Below, in pieces: positions 1-7,260 of a stretch of DNA of 64,000 bases (its first letter is position 1; every line of letters starts with the position of its first letter). Source of the stretch: Gemmatimonadales bacterium (GTDB lineage Bacteria > Gemmatimonadota > Gemmatimonadetes > Gemmatimonadales > GWC2-71-9); assembly GCA_041390145.1 (NCBI GenBank), contig JAWKQM010000002.1, positions 248,001 through 312,000 of the forward strand. Direction: 5' to 3'. The notes below the pieces were generated by a model that saw only the letters and a program-made list of their open reading frames with translations, was not told the origin of the DNA and did no database searches. A program made the position numbers and the translations under genes.

Positions 1-323
1 ACGTCGTCCGGCACGATCGGCTTGGTCATGACCGCCGTCGCCCCGAGGCGCGCCACGCGCTCGGCGCGCTCGGAATCGGTCGGCTCGATCAGCGCCAGCG
101 TGGACACCTCCGCCTCGCGAGCCATCGCGATCAGCCCCACCGCCGGCGACTCGTGCACCGCACCGGTCAGGATGAGCAACTCGGGGCCTTCGCGGCGGAA
201 CACCGCGCGCACGTCGTCCATCGCCGAGACCATGGTGGTGGCGAAGCCGGCGTGCTCCAGCGCCGCGTTGAGCGGCACCGCCGTCTCGAGGTCGTCCATC
301 GTGAGGAGGATCTGTGCGGTCAT
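1..323 (-). CDS. Receiver-domain protein with degenerate phospho-site (partial, C-terminus off window)
   Basis: About 107 residues are visible, starting at an ATG six bases after the mogA stop, so it is probably the distal gene of the aroC-mogA run. The fold pattern is that of a CheY-like receiver: an acidic pair at D10-D11, alternating hydrophobic strands, and a conserved Lys-Pro at 101-102. The residue where the phospho-accepting Asp should be, after the hydrophobic strand ending LLIL near residue 52, is Thr. It is therefore probably a pseudo-receiver that cannot be phosphorylated in the usual way. Receivers normally feed an output domain, and that part lies beyond position 1, so the protein's role cannot be told from this window. 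The family call is fairly safe; the loss of the Asp rests on my manual alignment. Confidence 0.65.
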   Translation of the reverse strand, partial: MTAQILLTMDDLETAVPLNAALEHAGFATTMVSAMDDVRAVFRREGPELLILTGAVHESPAVGLIAMAREAEVSTLALIEPTDSERAERVARLGATAVMTKPIVPDD

Positions 324-329
324 GCCTGG

Positions 330-824
330 TCAGCCCTCCGTGGCGGGGTGAGAAGTGTCGGTGCCTCGAACAAGGTCCACCGCATGGGCCGCGACGCCGC
401 CGAGCACCGCGAGGCCGTCGCGCACACCGCCGGGGCTGCCGGGGAGGTTGACCACGAGCGAGCGCGCACGTGCACCCGCCATCCCACGTGACAGCGCGGC
501 GCGAGGGAACCGGGGCAAGGCGCTGGCCCGGATGGCCTCCGCAATGCCGGGCGCCTCCCGTTCGAGCACCGCACGGGTGGCCTCGGGGGTGACGTCCCGT
601 GCGGTGAGTCCGGTCCCGCCGGTCGTCACGATCAGGTCCGCGACATCCGCATCTGCCCACTCGGCGATCGTGCGGGCAATCGGCCCCGTCTCGTCCGGCA
701 CCACGGCGCGACAGGCCACCTCACGTCCGGGCTCCGACGCCCAGGCAGCGATCGCGTCGCCCGAGGTGTCGGCACGCTCGCCACGGCTGCAGGCGTCGGA
801 GACGGTCAGGATGCCCACGCGCAT
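330..824 (-). CDS. mogA: MogA/MoaB-family molybdenum cofactor biosynthesis protein
   Basis: This 164-residue protein has the MoCF-binding fold. It shows the TTGGTG motif at 67-72 followed by the conserved Arg-Asp at 76-77, and the NLPGSP motif near 126-131. The family adenylylates molybdopterin before molybdate insertion (MogA), or has the related MoaB role, in the cytoplasm. The length matches stand-alone MogA/MoaB proteins, with no MoeA-type fusion. It starts 11 bases after gcvT and lies just upstream of the receiver gene, so it is probably transcribed with them. No other molybdenum-cofactor gene is present in the window, so the exact choice between MogA and MoaB is open. Confidence 0.88.
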   Translation of the reverse strand: MRVGILTVSDACSRGERADTSGDAIAAWASEPGREVACRAVVPDETGPIARTIAEWADADVADLIVTTGGTGLTARDVTPEATRAVLEREAPGIAEAIRASALPRFPRAALSRGMAGARARSLVVNLPGSPGGVRDGLAVLGGVAAHAVDLVRGTDTSHPATEG

Positions 825-835
825 GCGGTGCGTCC

Positions 836-1945
836 CTACTTCGCCTTCCGGGCCGTGCCCTCAGTGTAGAAGGGCCGCTTGATCACCTCGGCGGGAATGC
901 GCGTGCCCCGCGACTCCACCTCGAACCGCGTGCCCGGCTTGGCCGCCGCCACCGGCAGGTAGGTGGTGCCGATCGGGATGCCGAGGGACGGACTCATGCA
1001 GCCGCTGCGCACGATGTCCACCTGCGATCCCTCGTAGAACACCGGGAAGCCGTGCCGCGGGATGCCGCGGTCGAGCAACTTGAAGCCGACGAACCGGCGG
1101 GTGACACCGCGCCCCTTCTGTGCGCGCAGCGCGTCACTGCCGGTAAAGGGGCACCCCTTGTCGAGCTTTACGATCCAGCCGAGGCCAGCCTCGAGCGGCG
1201 TGGTGGTGTCGTCGATGTCGTTGCCGTAGAGGGGATAGGCCACCTCGAGCCGCAGCGAATCGCGGGCGCCAAGGCCGATGGGCTGGGCCTTGCCGGGACC
1301 CTCGAGCGCCTTCCAGATCGCCTCGGTGTCGCGAAGGCGACAGTAGATCTCGAAGCCGTCCTCGCCGGTATATCCGGTGCGGCTCACGAAGCAGTCGACC
1401 CCGGCCACCTTGCCGGTGGTGAACTTGTAGTAGCCGAGGTCGTCGAGCGGGATGTCGGTGACCGGGGCGAGCACCGCCTGTGCGGTCGGCCCCTGCAGCG
1501 CGAGGAGCCCCACGGCGTCGGAGATGTTCTTGAGCCGGACGTTGGCCCCGCCCTTCTGCGCCACGACGTGCGCCCAGTCCTTGTCGATGTTCGCGGCGTT
1601 CACCACGAGCATCACCTTGTCCTCGAACCGGTAGATCGTGCAGTCGTCGACGAAGGTACCCTCGTTGGTCAGGAGCGCGGAGTACTGCACATCCCCGGTG
1701 CCGAGGGCGCCGACGTCATTGCAGGTGATCCGGTTGACGAAGGCGTTCCGGTCGGGGCCCGTCACCTCGAATTCCCCCATGTGGGAAACATCGAACAGGC
1801 CGGCGCCGGTGCGGGTGGCCTTGTGCTCGGCCTGGATGCCGGTGGGATACTGCACCGGCATTTCCCAGCCGGCAAAGGGCACCATCTTGGCGCCGAGGGC
1901 GACGTGAATGTCGTAGAGGGGCGTGCGCTTGAGCGGCGTGTCCAT
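836..1945 (-). CDS. gcvT: Aminomethyltransferase, glycine cleavage system T protein
   Basis: This 369-residue protein is close to the usual GcvT length. It transfers the methylene group from the aminomethyl-lipoate arm of H protein to tetrahydrofolate, releasing ammonia, in the cytosolic glycine cleavage system. Family hallmarks include the N-terminal stretch with FDVSHMGEFEVTG, the GYTGEDGFEIY segment near residue 190, and a C-terminal barrel ending near the Arg-Lys-rich tail. The ATG start is clear, 42 bases after argF. The other glycine cleavage genes (gcvH, gcvP) are not adjacent, which is common outside enterobacteria. The call is confident. Confidence 0.95.
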   Translation of the reverse strand: MDTPLKRTPLYDIHVALGAKMVPFAGWEMPVQYPTGIQAEHKATRTGAGLFDVSHMGEFEVTGPDRNAFVNRITCNDVGALGTGDVQYSALLTNEGTFVDDCTIYRFEDKVMLVVNAANIDKDWAHVVAQKGGANVRLKNISDAVGLLALQGPTAQAVLAPVTDIPLDDLGYYKFTTGKVAGVDCFVSRTGYTGEDGFEIYCRLRDTEAIWKALEGPGKAQPIGLGARDSLRLEVAYPLYGNDIDDTTTPLEAGLGWIVKLDKGCPFTGSDALRAQKGRGVTRRFVGFKLLDRGIPRHGFPVFYEGSQVDIVRSGCMSPSLGIPIGTTYLPVAAAKPGTRFEVESRGTRIPAEVIKRPFYTEGTARKAK

Positions 1946-1987
1946 GATATGACCAGAGTAGAAGAAATCAGAATGCGTCGAGTCTGC

Positions 1988-2887
1988 CTAACCCATCACC
2001 ATCGCCATCAGGGCCTTCTGCACGTGGAGCCGATTCTCGGCCTCGTCCCACACCCGCGACTGCGGACCCTCAAGGACCGCCTCCGTGACCTCTTCCCCGC
2101 GGTGTGCGGGGAGGCAGTGCAGGAAGATCGCGTTCGGGTCGGCGCGCTGCATCAGCGCCTCGTCCACCAGGTAGTCTCTGAACGCCTCGGCCCGCTGCGC
2201 CGCCTCGCCCTCCTGTCCCATCGAGGCCCAGACATCGGTGGTCACCACGTGGGCACCGGCCACCGCCTCCTCCGGATCCCCGGTCACCAGCAGGGAAGTC
2301 AGGGCGGTGTTCCGCTCGAAGATGCGGCGGTCGGGTTCGTAGCCCTGCGGACAGGCGACCCGCAATTCGAATCCAAGGACGCCGGCGGCATTCAGCCAGC
2401 TGTTGCACATGTTGTTGCCGTCGCCGATCCAGGCCACCGTCTTCCCCTTGAGCGTGCCGAACGCCTCGAGCGTGGTCAGGAGGTCGGCGAGGATCTGGCA
2501 GGGGTGGAGCAGGTCGGTCAACCCGTTGATGACGGGAATCGTGGCGAACTGCGCGAGCTCCTCGACGTCGGCGTGCGCAAAGGTGCGGATCATGATGCCG
2601 TCCACCATCCGCGAGAGGACGCGGGCGGTGTCGCGAATCGGCTCACCCCGACCCAGCTGAATGTCGCGCGAGGAGAGGAAGAGGGCATGTCCCCCGAGCT
2701 GGAGCGTCCCAACCTCGAACGACACGCGGGTCCGGGTGGAACTCTTGGCGAAGACCATGGCGAGGGTCTTCCCGGCCAGCGGCCGCTCCCGGTACGCCCC
2801 GGACTTCATCCGGCCAGCCAGATCGAGAAGGGAAAGGAGGTCGTCGGCGGTGAAATCGGGAATGGAGAGAAAGTCGCGCTTGGACAT
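1988..2887 (-). CDS. argF: Ornithine carbamoyltransferase
   Basis: This 299-residue enzyme joins carbamoyl phosphate and ornithine to make citrulline in arginine biosynthesis. The carbamoyl-phosphate loop STRTR is at 50-54, the ornithine-side SMG loop follows DVWA in the C-terminal half, and the HCLP motif is at 257-260. These fit ornithine rather than aspartate carbamoyltransferase. N-acetylornithine or N-succinylornithine transcarbamylases are close relatives and cannot be fully excluded by eye. It lies 97 bases after hslU. That gap holds the 11-base palindrome GCCAAATTGGC and could contain a separate promoter. No other arg gene is nearby. Confidence 0.93.
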   Translation of the reverse strand: MSKRDFLSIPDFTADDLLSLLDLAGRMKSGAYRERPLAGKTLAMVFAKSSTRTRVSFEVGTLQLGGHALFLSSRDIQLGRGEPIRDTARVLSRMVDGIMIRTFAHADVEELAQFATIPVINGLTDLLHPCQILADLLTTLEAFGTLKGKTVAWIGDGNNMCNSWLNAAGVLGFELRVACPQGYEPDRRIFERNTALTSLLVTGDPEEAVAGAHVVTTDVWASMGQEGEAAQRAEAFRDYLVDEALMQRADPNAIFLHCLPAHRGEEVTEAVLEGPQSRVWDEAENRLHVQKALMAMVMG

Positions 2888-2984
2888 GCACCAACCGGGG
2901 TCGGGAGGGGGAAAACAGCCAAATTGGCAGGTGGGAGTTTAGCCCGATTGGGAGGGGTGGGGCAAGGTGGCGCAGCTGCGGCGG

Positions 2985-4454
2985 CTAGAGGATGTACCGC
3001 CGCAGGTCGTCATCCGTCACAATCGCCATCAGCCGGTCCCGTACCTTGGCGCCGTCGTACACAAAACGCTTCTCGGTCGTCTCGGGGAGGTCAAAGAGCA
3101 GGTCCTCCATCAGCGTCGCCATGACAGTGTGGAGCCGGCGGGCGCCGATGTTCTCCATCTTGCCGTTGGCCAGCGCCGCGATCCGCGCCACCTCGGCGAT
3201 GCCGTCGCTCGTGAACTCGAGCGTCGCCGACTCCGCCGCCACCAGCGCCTGGTACTGCTTGACGATGGCATTTTCCGGCTCGGTCATGATGCGGATGAAA
3301 TCCGCCTCGGTGAGCGTCGTCAGTTCCACCCGGATCGGGAACCGGCCCTGGAACTCCGGGATGAGGTCCGACGGCTTGGAGACGTGGAACGCCCCCGCGG
3401 CGATGAACAGGATGTGATCGGTGCGCACGTACCCGTAGCGCGTCTGCACCGTGGAGCCCTCCACGATCGGCAGGAGGTCCCGCTGGACCCCTTCCCGGCT
3501 CACGTCCGGCCCGCCGCCCTGCGCGCGCTCGCCGGCGATCTTGTCGATCTCGTCGATGAAGAGGATCCCGTGGTTCTCGGTGCGGTCGAGCGCCTCGTTC
3601 ACCACGTCGTCCATATCGACCATCTTTTTGAGCTCTTCGTCGATCAGGATGCGCCGCGCATCGGGGACGCGCACCGTCCGCCGCTTCTTCTTTTTCGGCA
3701 TCATGTCCTGCAGCATCTCGACGAAGTTGATCTCGGAGCCCTCCATGCCGGTCGGCTGCTGGAGCAGGTCGAGCATCGGGTAGTTCTGCGGCGAAATCTC
3801 GAGGTCCACCTCGCGGTCATCAAGCTTGCCGTCGACCAGCATCTGCCGGAGCTTTTCGCGGGAGCGCTGGCGGCTGGCGTCGGCGTCCACCGTCTCCGAC
3901 TGCGCGGCACCACCCGGCCCGACGACGAACACCTTTTCCTGGGCGGTGGACGTCGGTGTCGGAGGCTTCGGGTCCGGCGGGGGGAGCAGGATGTCGAGCA
4001 GCCGCTCGTCAGCCCGCTGCTCTGCCTGGGGCCAGACTTCATCCTCGCGCTCGGCCCGCACCATCGAGATTGCCGCGTCCACCAGCTCCCGGACCATCGA
4101 CTCCGCGTCGCGGCCGACGTAACCCACCTCGGTGAACTTCGACGCCTCCACCTTCACGAACGGCGCCCCCGCGAGGCGGGCGAGCCGCCGCGCCACCTCG
4201 GTTTTCCCGACGCCCGTCGGCCCGATCATGATGATGTTGTACGGGGTGATTTCATCCCGGATGCCGTCCGGGGCCTGGCTGCGGCGCCACCGGTTCCGGA
4301 TGGCAATGGCCACCGCCTTCTTCGCGGCGTCCTGTCCGACGATGAAGCGGTCGAGTTCCGCCACGATCTTGCGCGGCGGCAACTCCTCCAGCCACGGCGG
4401 CGGCGGCTCGGCGGGTGCGAGCGGGTTCTTCGGGTCGACGGGCGGGGTGGTCAC
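2985..4454 (-). CDS. hslU: ATP-dependent protease ATPase subunit HslU
   Basis: This 489-residue AAA+ unfoldase forms the ring that feeds substrates into HslV. It has the family N-terminal stretch with IVGQDAAKKAVAIAIRNRW, Walker A GPTGVGKT at 78-85, Walker B ending FIDEIDKI in the second half, and a C-terminal tail ending RRYIL that docks into HslV. The protein is slightly long because of a Pro-rich N-terminal extension (about residues 1-25) and an enlarged I domain. Translation starts at GTG, overlapping the hslV stop by four bases (GTGA), a sign of translational coupling. A very secure call. Confidence 0.97.
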   Translation of the reverse strand: MTTPPVDPKNPLAPAEPPPPWLEELPPRKIVAELDRFIVGQDAAKKAVAIAIRNRWRRSQAPDGIRDEITPYNIIMIGPTGVGKTEVARRLARLAGAPFVKVEASKFTEVGYVGRDAESMVRELVDAAISMVRAEREDEVWPQAEQRADERLLDILLPPPDPKPPTPTSTAQEKVFVVGPGGAAQSETVDADASRQRSREKLRQMLVDGKLDDREVDLEISPQNYPMLDLLQQPTGMEGSEINFVEMLQDMMPKKKKRRTVRVPDARRILIDEELKKMVDMDDVVNEALDRTENHGILFIDEIDKIAGERAQGGGPDVSREGVQRDLLPIVEGSTVQTRYGYVRTDHILFIAAGAFHVSKPSDLIPEFQGRFPIRVELTTLTEADFIRIMTEPENAIVKQYQALVAAESATLEFTSDGIAEVARIAALANGKMENIGARRLHTVMATLMEDLLFDLPETTEKRFVYDGAKVRDRLMAIVTDDDLRRYIL

Positions 4455-4999
4455 GAGCCGCCCAGCTCAAGCACGGTGATGTGATCGTTGGTGAAGACAC
4501 AGATTTCCGCGGCGATCTTCAGGGAGCGCTCCACCGTCTCTCTGGCACTCAGCCCGGCGTCCGGCAGGAGCGCACGAGCGGCGGCCAGTGCGTAGTTGCC
4601 CCCCGAACCGACCGCGAGGATGCCGTCGTCGGGCTCGATGAGCTCGCCGCTGCCGCTCAGGAGGAAGCTGTGCTCCAGGTTGGCCACCACCAGCAGCGCC
4701 TCCAGCCGGCGGAGCACCCGGTCGCTCCGCCAGTCCTTGGCCAGCTCGACCGCCGCCCGCGGCATGTTGCCGGGGTGGCGCTCGAGCTTCTCCTCGAACT
4801 TCTCGTAGAGCGTGAGCGCGTCCGCCACCGAACCGGCAAAGCCGGCCAGGATCTTCCCGCCCTTGAGGGTCCGGACCTTGGTGGCCTTGCCCTTCATGAC
4901 GGTGTCGCCGACGCTCACCTGTCCGTCGCCGCCCAGCGCGACGCGGCCGTTCTTGCGCACCGTGAGAATGGTCGTGCCGTGGAATGTCGTGATGCTCAT
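4451..4999 (-). CDS. hslV: ATP-dependent protease proteolytic subunit HslV
   Basis: This 182-residue peptidase is the catalytic double ring of the HslUV (ClpYQ) protease. A short propeptide (MSITTFHG) precedes the expected catalytic Thr of the TTI motif at 9-11; the propeptide is likely removed to expose Thr9. The GGDGQVS stretch and GSGGNYA are typical family segments. It is encoded directly upstream of hslU, overlapping it by four bases, and 27 bases after xerC. Classical HslV has a very short or no propeptide. The residues before TTI here resemble the Bacillus arrangement, where the start is also extended. Confidence 0.97.
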   Translation of the reverse strand: MSITTFHGTTILTVRKNGRVALGGDGQVSVGDTVMKGKATKVRTLKGGKILAGFAGSVADALTLYEKFEEKLERHPGNMPRAAVELAKDWRSDRVLRRLEALLVVANLEHSFLLSGSGELIEPDDGILAVGSGGNYALAAARALLPDAGLSARETVERSLKIAAEICVFTNDHITVLELGGS

Positions 5000-5026
5000 G
5001 TCCCTTCCCCGCTTTCCCGCCGGCCG

Positions 5027-5965
5027 TCAGGCCCGCGGATGCGCCTGCTGATAAACCCGCTTCAACCGCTCGACGCTGGTGTGGGTGTACACCTGCGTGG
5101 TGCTCAGTGACGCGTGGCCCAACATCTCCTGTACCGCCCGCAGGTCAGCGCCGGCGTCCAGCAGATGCGTGGCAAAGCTGTGCCGCAGCGAGTGCGTGCG
5201 CAAACCGTCTACCCCGATGCTGTCGAACGCCTTGTGCACGATGCGCTGGACGCTGCGCGCCGCCAGGCGCCGGCCACGGGTGCTCACGAAGAGGGCGCGG
5301 CGGTCGGCGGCCGTCGGCGACGGGAGCGCCTCGCGGACGGGAAGATAGCGCCGGAGCGCTCGGACCGCCCGATCGCCCACGGGGATGATCCGCTCTTTCC
5401 GCCCCTTGCCCCGGACCTTCACTTGGTCGGAGAGGAGTTCCACAGCCCCGATGTCCAGGCCCTGGAGCTCGGAGAGCCGCATCCCGGTCGAATAGAAGAG
5501 CTCGAGGATGGCGAGGTCGCGCAGGGGGCCGAAGTCGTCGCCGGCGGCGCGCGCCTCGAGGGCCGCGAACAGTTCGTCGACCTGGCCCCGCTCGAGGTGC
5601 CCTGGCAGCCGCTTCGGCAGCCGCGGCACCTTGGCCGCCCGGGAGACCGCAGCGTTGATGCCGTGCTGGACCTGCAGGTATCGATAGAAGCTCCGGACGG
5701 CGGACAGGGCACGCGCGGCCGTGCGTTTGGCAAGCCCGCGTCGCTGCAGCTCCCCGAGGAACCCGCGAAACCCCAGCCGGTCCACCGCGGCCCAGTCGCC
5801 CGGCCGGCCGTAGTGGCGGCCGCAAAACTCCTCGAACGCCGCGAGGTCGCGACCGTATGCGGACACGGTGTGCGGTGAGTGCTGGGTCTCCTTCTCGAGG
5901 TGGAGCAGGTATTCGCGAATGAGCGGGTCCGCGGGGACGTGGGAGCGCGGGGAGGGGTCGGGCAT
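5027..5965 (-). CDS. xerC: Tyrosine recombinase XerC
   Basis: This 312-residue site-specific recombinase probably acts with XerD at dif to resolve chromosome dimers. It has an N-terminal SAM-like core-binding domain (about 12-100) and a C-terminal catalytic domain with Arg163, the GKGRKER lysine hairpin (186-192), His258-x-x-Arg261, His284 and nucleophile Tyr293. The open frame runs further upstream, but that part lies inside trmFO in another frame. The start chosen here is the ATG of a TGATG overlap with the trmFO stop. Its place between trmFO and hslV is the same as codV in Bacillus, which supports XerC over an integrase of a mobile element. Confidence 0.94.
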   Translation of the reverse strand: MPDPSPRSHVPADPLIREYLLHLEKETQHSPHTVSAYGRDLAAFEEFCGRHYGRPGDWAAVDRLGFRGFLGELQRRGLAKRTAARALSAVRSFYRYLQVQHGINAAVSRAAKVPRLPKRLPGHLERGQVDELFAALEARAAGDDFGPLRDLAILELFYSTGMRLSELQGLDIGAVELLSDQVKVRGKGRKERIIPVGDRAVRALRRYLPVREALPSPTAADRRALFVSTRGRRLAARSVQRIVHKAFDSIGVDGLRTHSLRHSFATHLLDAGADLRAVQEMLGHASLSTTQVYTHTSVERLKRVYQQAHPRA

Positions 5966-7260
5966 CAGAGACTCTCCTTCCACGCGGCCATCACCTCCAG
6001 CGCCCGCTCGGCCTGCTTCGGTTTGCGATCCTGTTTCTTGACCTTGCCCAGCAGCGGATCGACCAGGCCGAAGTTCGCGTTCATCGGCTGAAAGTGCTTC
6101 GGGTCCGCTTCGGCGAGGTACCGATACAGCCCCCCGAGCATGGTGGTGGGTGGCGGGACCACCGCGGGCTTTCCCTGCAGTCGGCGCGCCAGGTTGATCC
6201 CCGCCAGCAGGCCGGTGCCCAGCGACTCGGTATACCCCTCCACGCCGGTCAGCTGTCCCGCGAAGAAGAGTCGGTCGTTGTCGCGCGCCGTCAGCCCGGG
6301 TCCCAGCGAAGCCGGGCTGTTGAGGTAGCTGTTGCGGTGAATGCTCCCGAAGCGCAGGAACTCCGCCTCCCGCAATCCCGGAATCGTGCAAAACACCCGC
6401 CGCTGTTCGGGGATGCGGAGCCGGGTCTGGAACCCGACGAGGTTCCACATCTGGCCGGCGCGGTCCTCCTGGCGCAGCTGCACCACGGCATAGGGTTCCT
6501 GGCCGGTCCGTGGATCGGGCAGCCCCACCGGCTTCATCGGTCCGAAGCGGAGCGTCTCACGGCCGCGGCGCGCCGCCTCCTCGACCGGCATGCACCCCTC
6601 GAAGTAGGGCACCTTGTCGAATTCGTGGGCGGTGAACTGGTCTGCCGAAAGCAGGGCGTCGATGAACGCCTCGTACTCGTCGCGCGTCATCGGCGCGTTG
6701 AGGTAGTCGTCGCCCGCGCCCTTCCCGTACCGCGACAAGGCGTACAGCCGGTCCCGGTCGAGCGACTCCGCCGACACGATCGGCGCAATGGCGTCGTAGA
6801 ACGCCAGCGCGTCCGCCCCGAGGCGCTCCGCCATGGCCCTGGCCAGCGGCTCGGAGGTGAGCGGCCCGGTGGCCACGATCCCGACCTCCGGGAGCGTGCT
6901 CGCCTCCTCCCGAACCACGGTGATCTTTGGATGGCTCTCGATGCGCTCCTGCACCGCGGCGGCAAAGACCTCGCGGTCCACGGCAAGCGCACTCCCGCCG
7001 GGCACCCGCGCCGCGTCGGCGCACTCCAGCAGCATCGAACCGAGCAGGCGAAGCTCCGCCTTGAGCAGTCCATGCGCGTTGACGACTTCGACACTCTTGA
7101 AGGTGTTGCTGCAGACGAGTTCGGCGAGCCGGTCGGTCTGGTGGGCGGCGGTGCGGACCACCGGACGCATTTCAACGAGGGTGACCGCAACGCCGCGCTC
7201 GGCGAGGGCCCAGGCCGCTTCCGAGCCGGCCAGCCCTCCACCGAGAACGGTTACGGTCAT
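5965..7260 (-). CDS. trmFO: Methylenetetrahydrofolate-tRNA-(uracil-5)-methyltransferase TrmFO
   Basis: This 431-residue flavoprotein forms ribothymidine at position 54 of tRNA using methylene-tetrahydrofolate. The dinucleotide-binding signature GGGLAGSEAA is at residues 7-16, followed by the GidA/TrmFO-type stretch with SNTFKS. The C-terminal half has the family GQLTGVEGYTESLGTG segment. Length fits the family (about 430-450). It overlaps topA by four bases and xerC by one, so all three are probably translated from one mRNA. Organisms with TrmFO usually lack TrmA. The call is secure. Confidence 0.96.
   Translation of the reverse strand: MTVTVLGGGLAGSEAAWALAERGVAVTLVEMRPVVRTAAHQTDRLAELVCSNTFKSVEVVNAHGLLKAELRLLGSMLLECADAARVPGGSALAVDREVFAAAVQERIESHPKITVVREEASTLPEVGIVATGPLTSEPLARAMAERLGADALAFYDAIAPIVSAESLDRDRLYALSRYGKGAGDDYLNAPMTRDEYEAFIDALLSADQFTAHEFDKVPYFEGCMPVEEAARRGRETLRFGPMKPVGLPDPRTGQEPYAVVQLRQEDRAGQMWNLVGFQTRLRIPEQRRVFCTIPGLREAEFLRFGSIHRNSYLNSPASLGPGLTARDNDRLFFAGQLTGVEGYTESLGTGLLAGINLARRLQGKPAVVPPPTTMLGGLYRYLAEADPKHFQPMNANFGLVDPLLGKVKKQDRKPKQAERALEVMAAWKESL

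Noticed and set aside
1052..3124. A 690-codon plus-strand open frame, and many similar long frames opposite real genes
   Set aside because: They lie antisense to gcvT, argF and other clear genes, have His/Arg/Gly-biased composition typical of high-GC shadow frames, and show no domain motifs.
5027..5965. Tyrosine recombinase as phage or island integrase
   Set aside because: Its place between trmFO and hslV and its XerC-like length fit a housekeeping recombinase; no attachment-site repeat or mobile genes are near.
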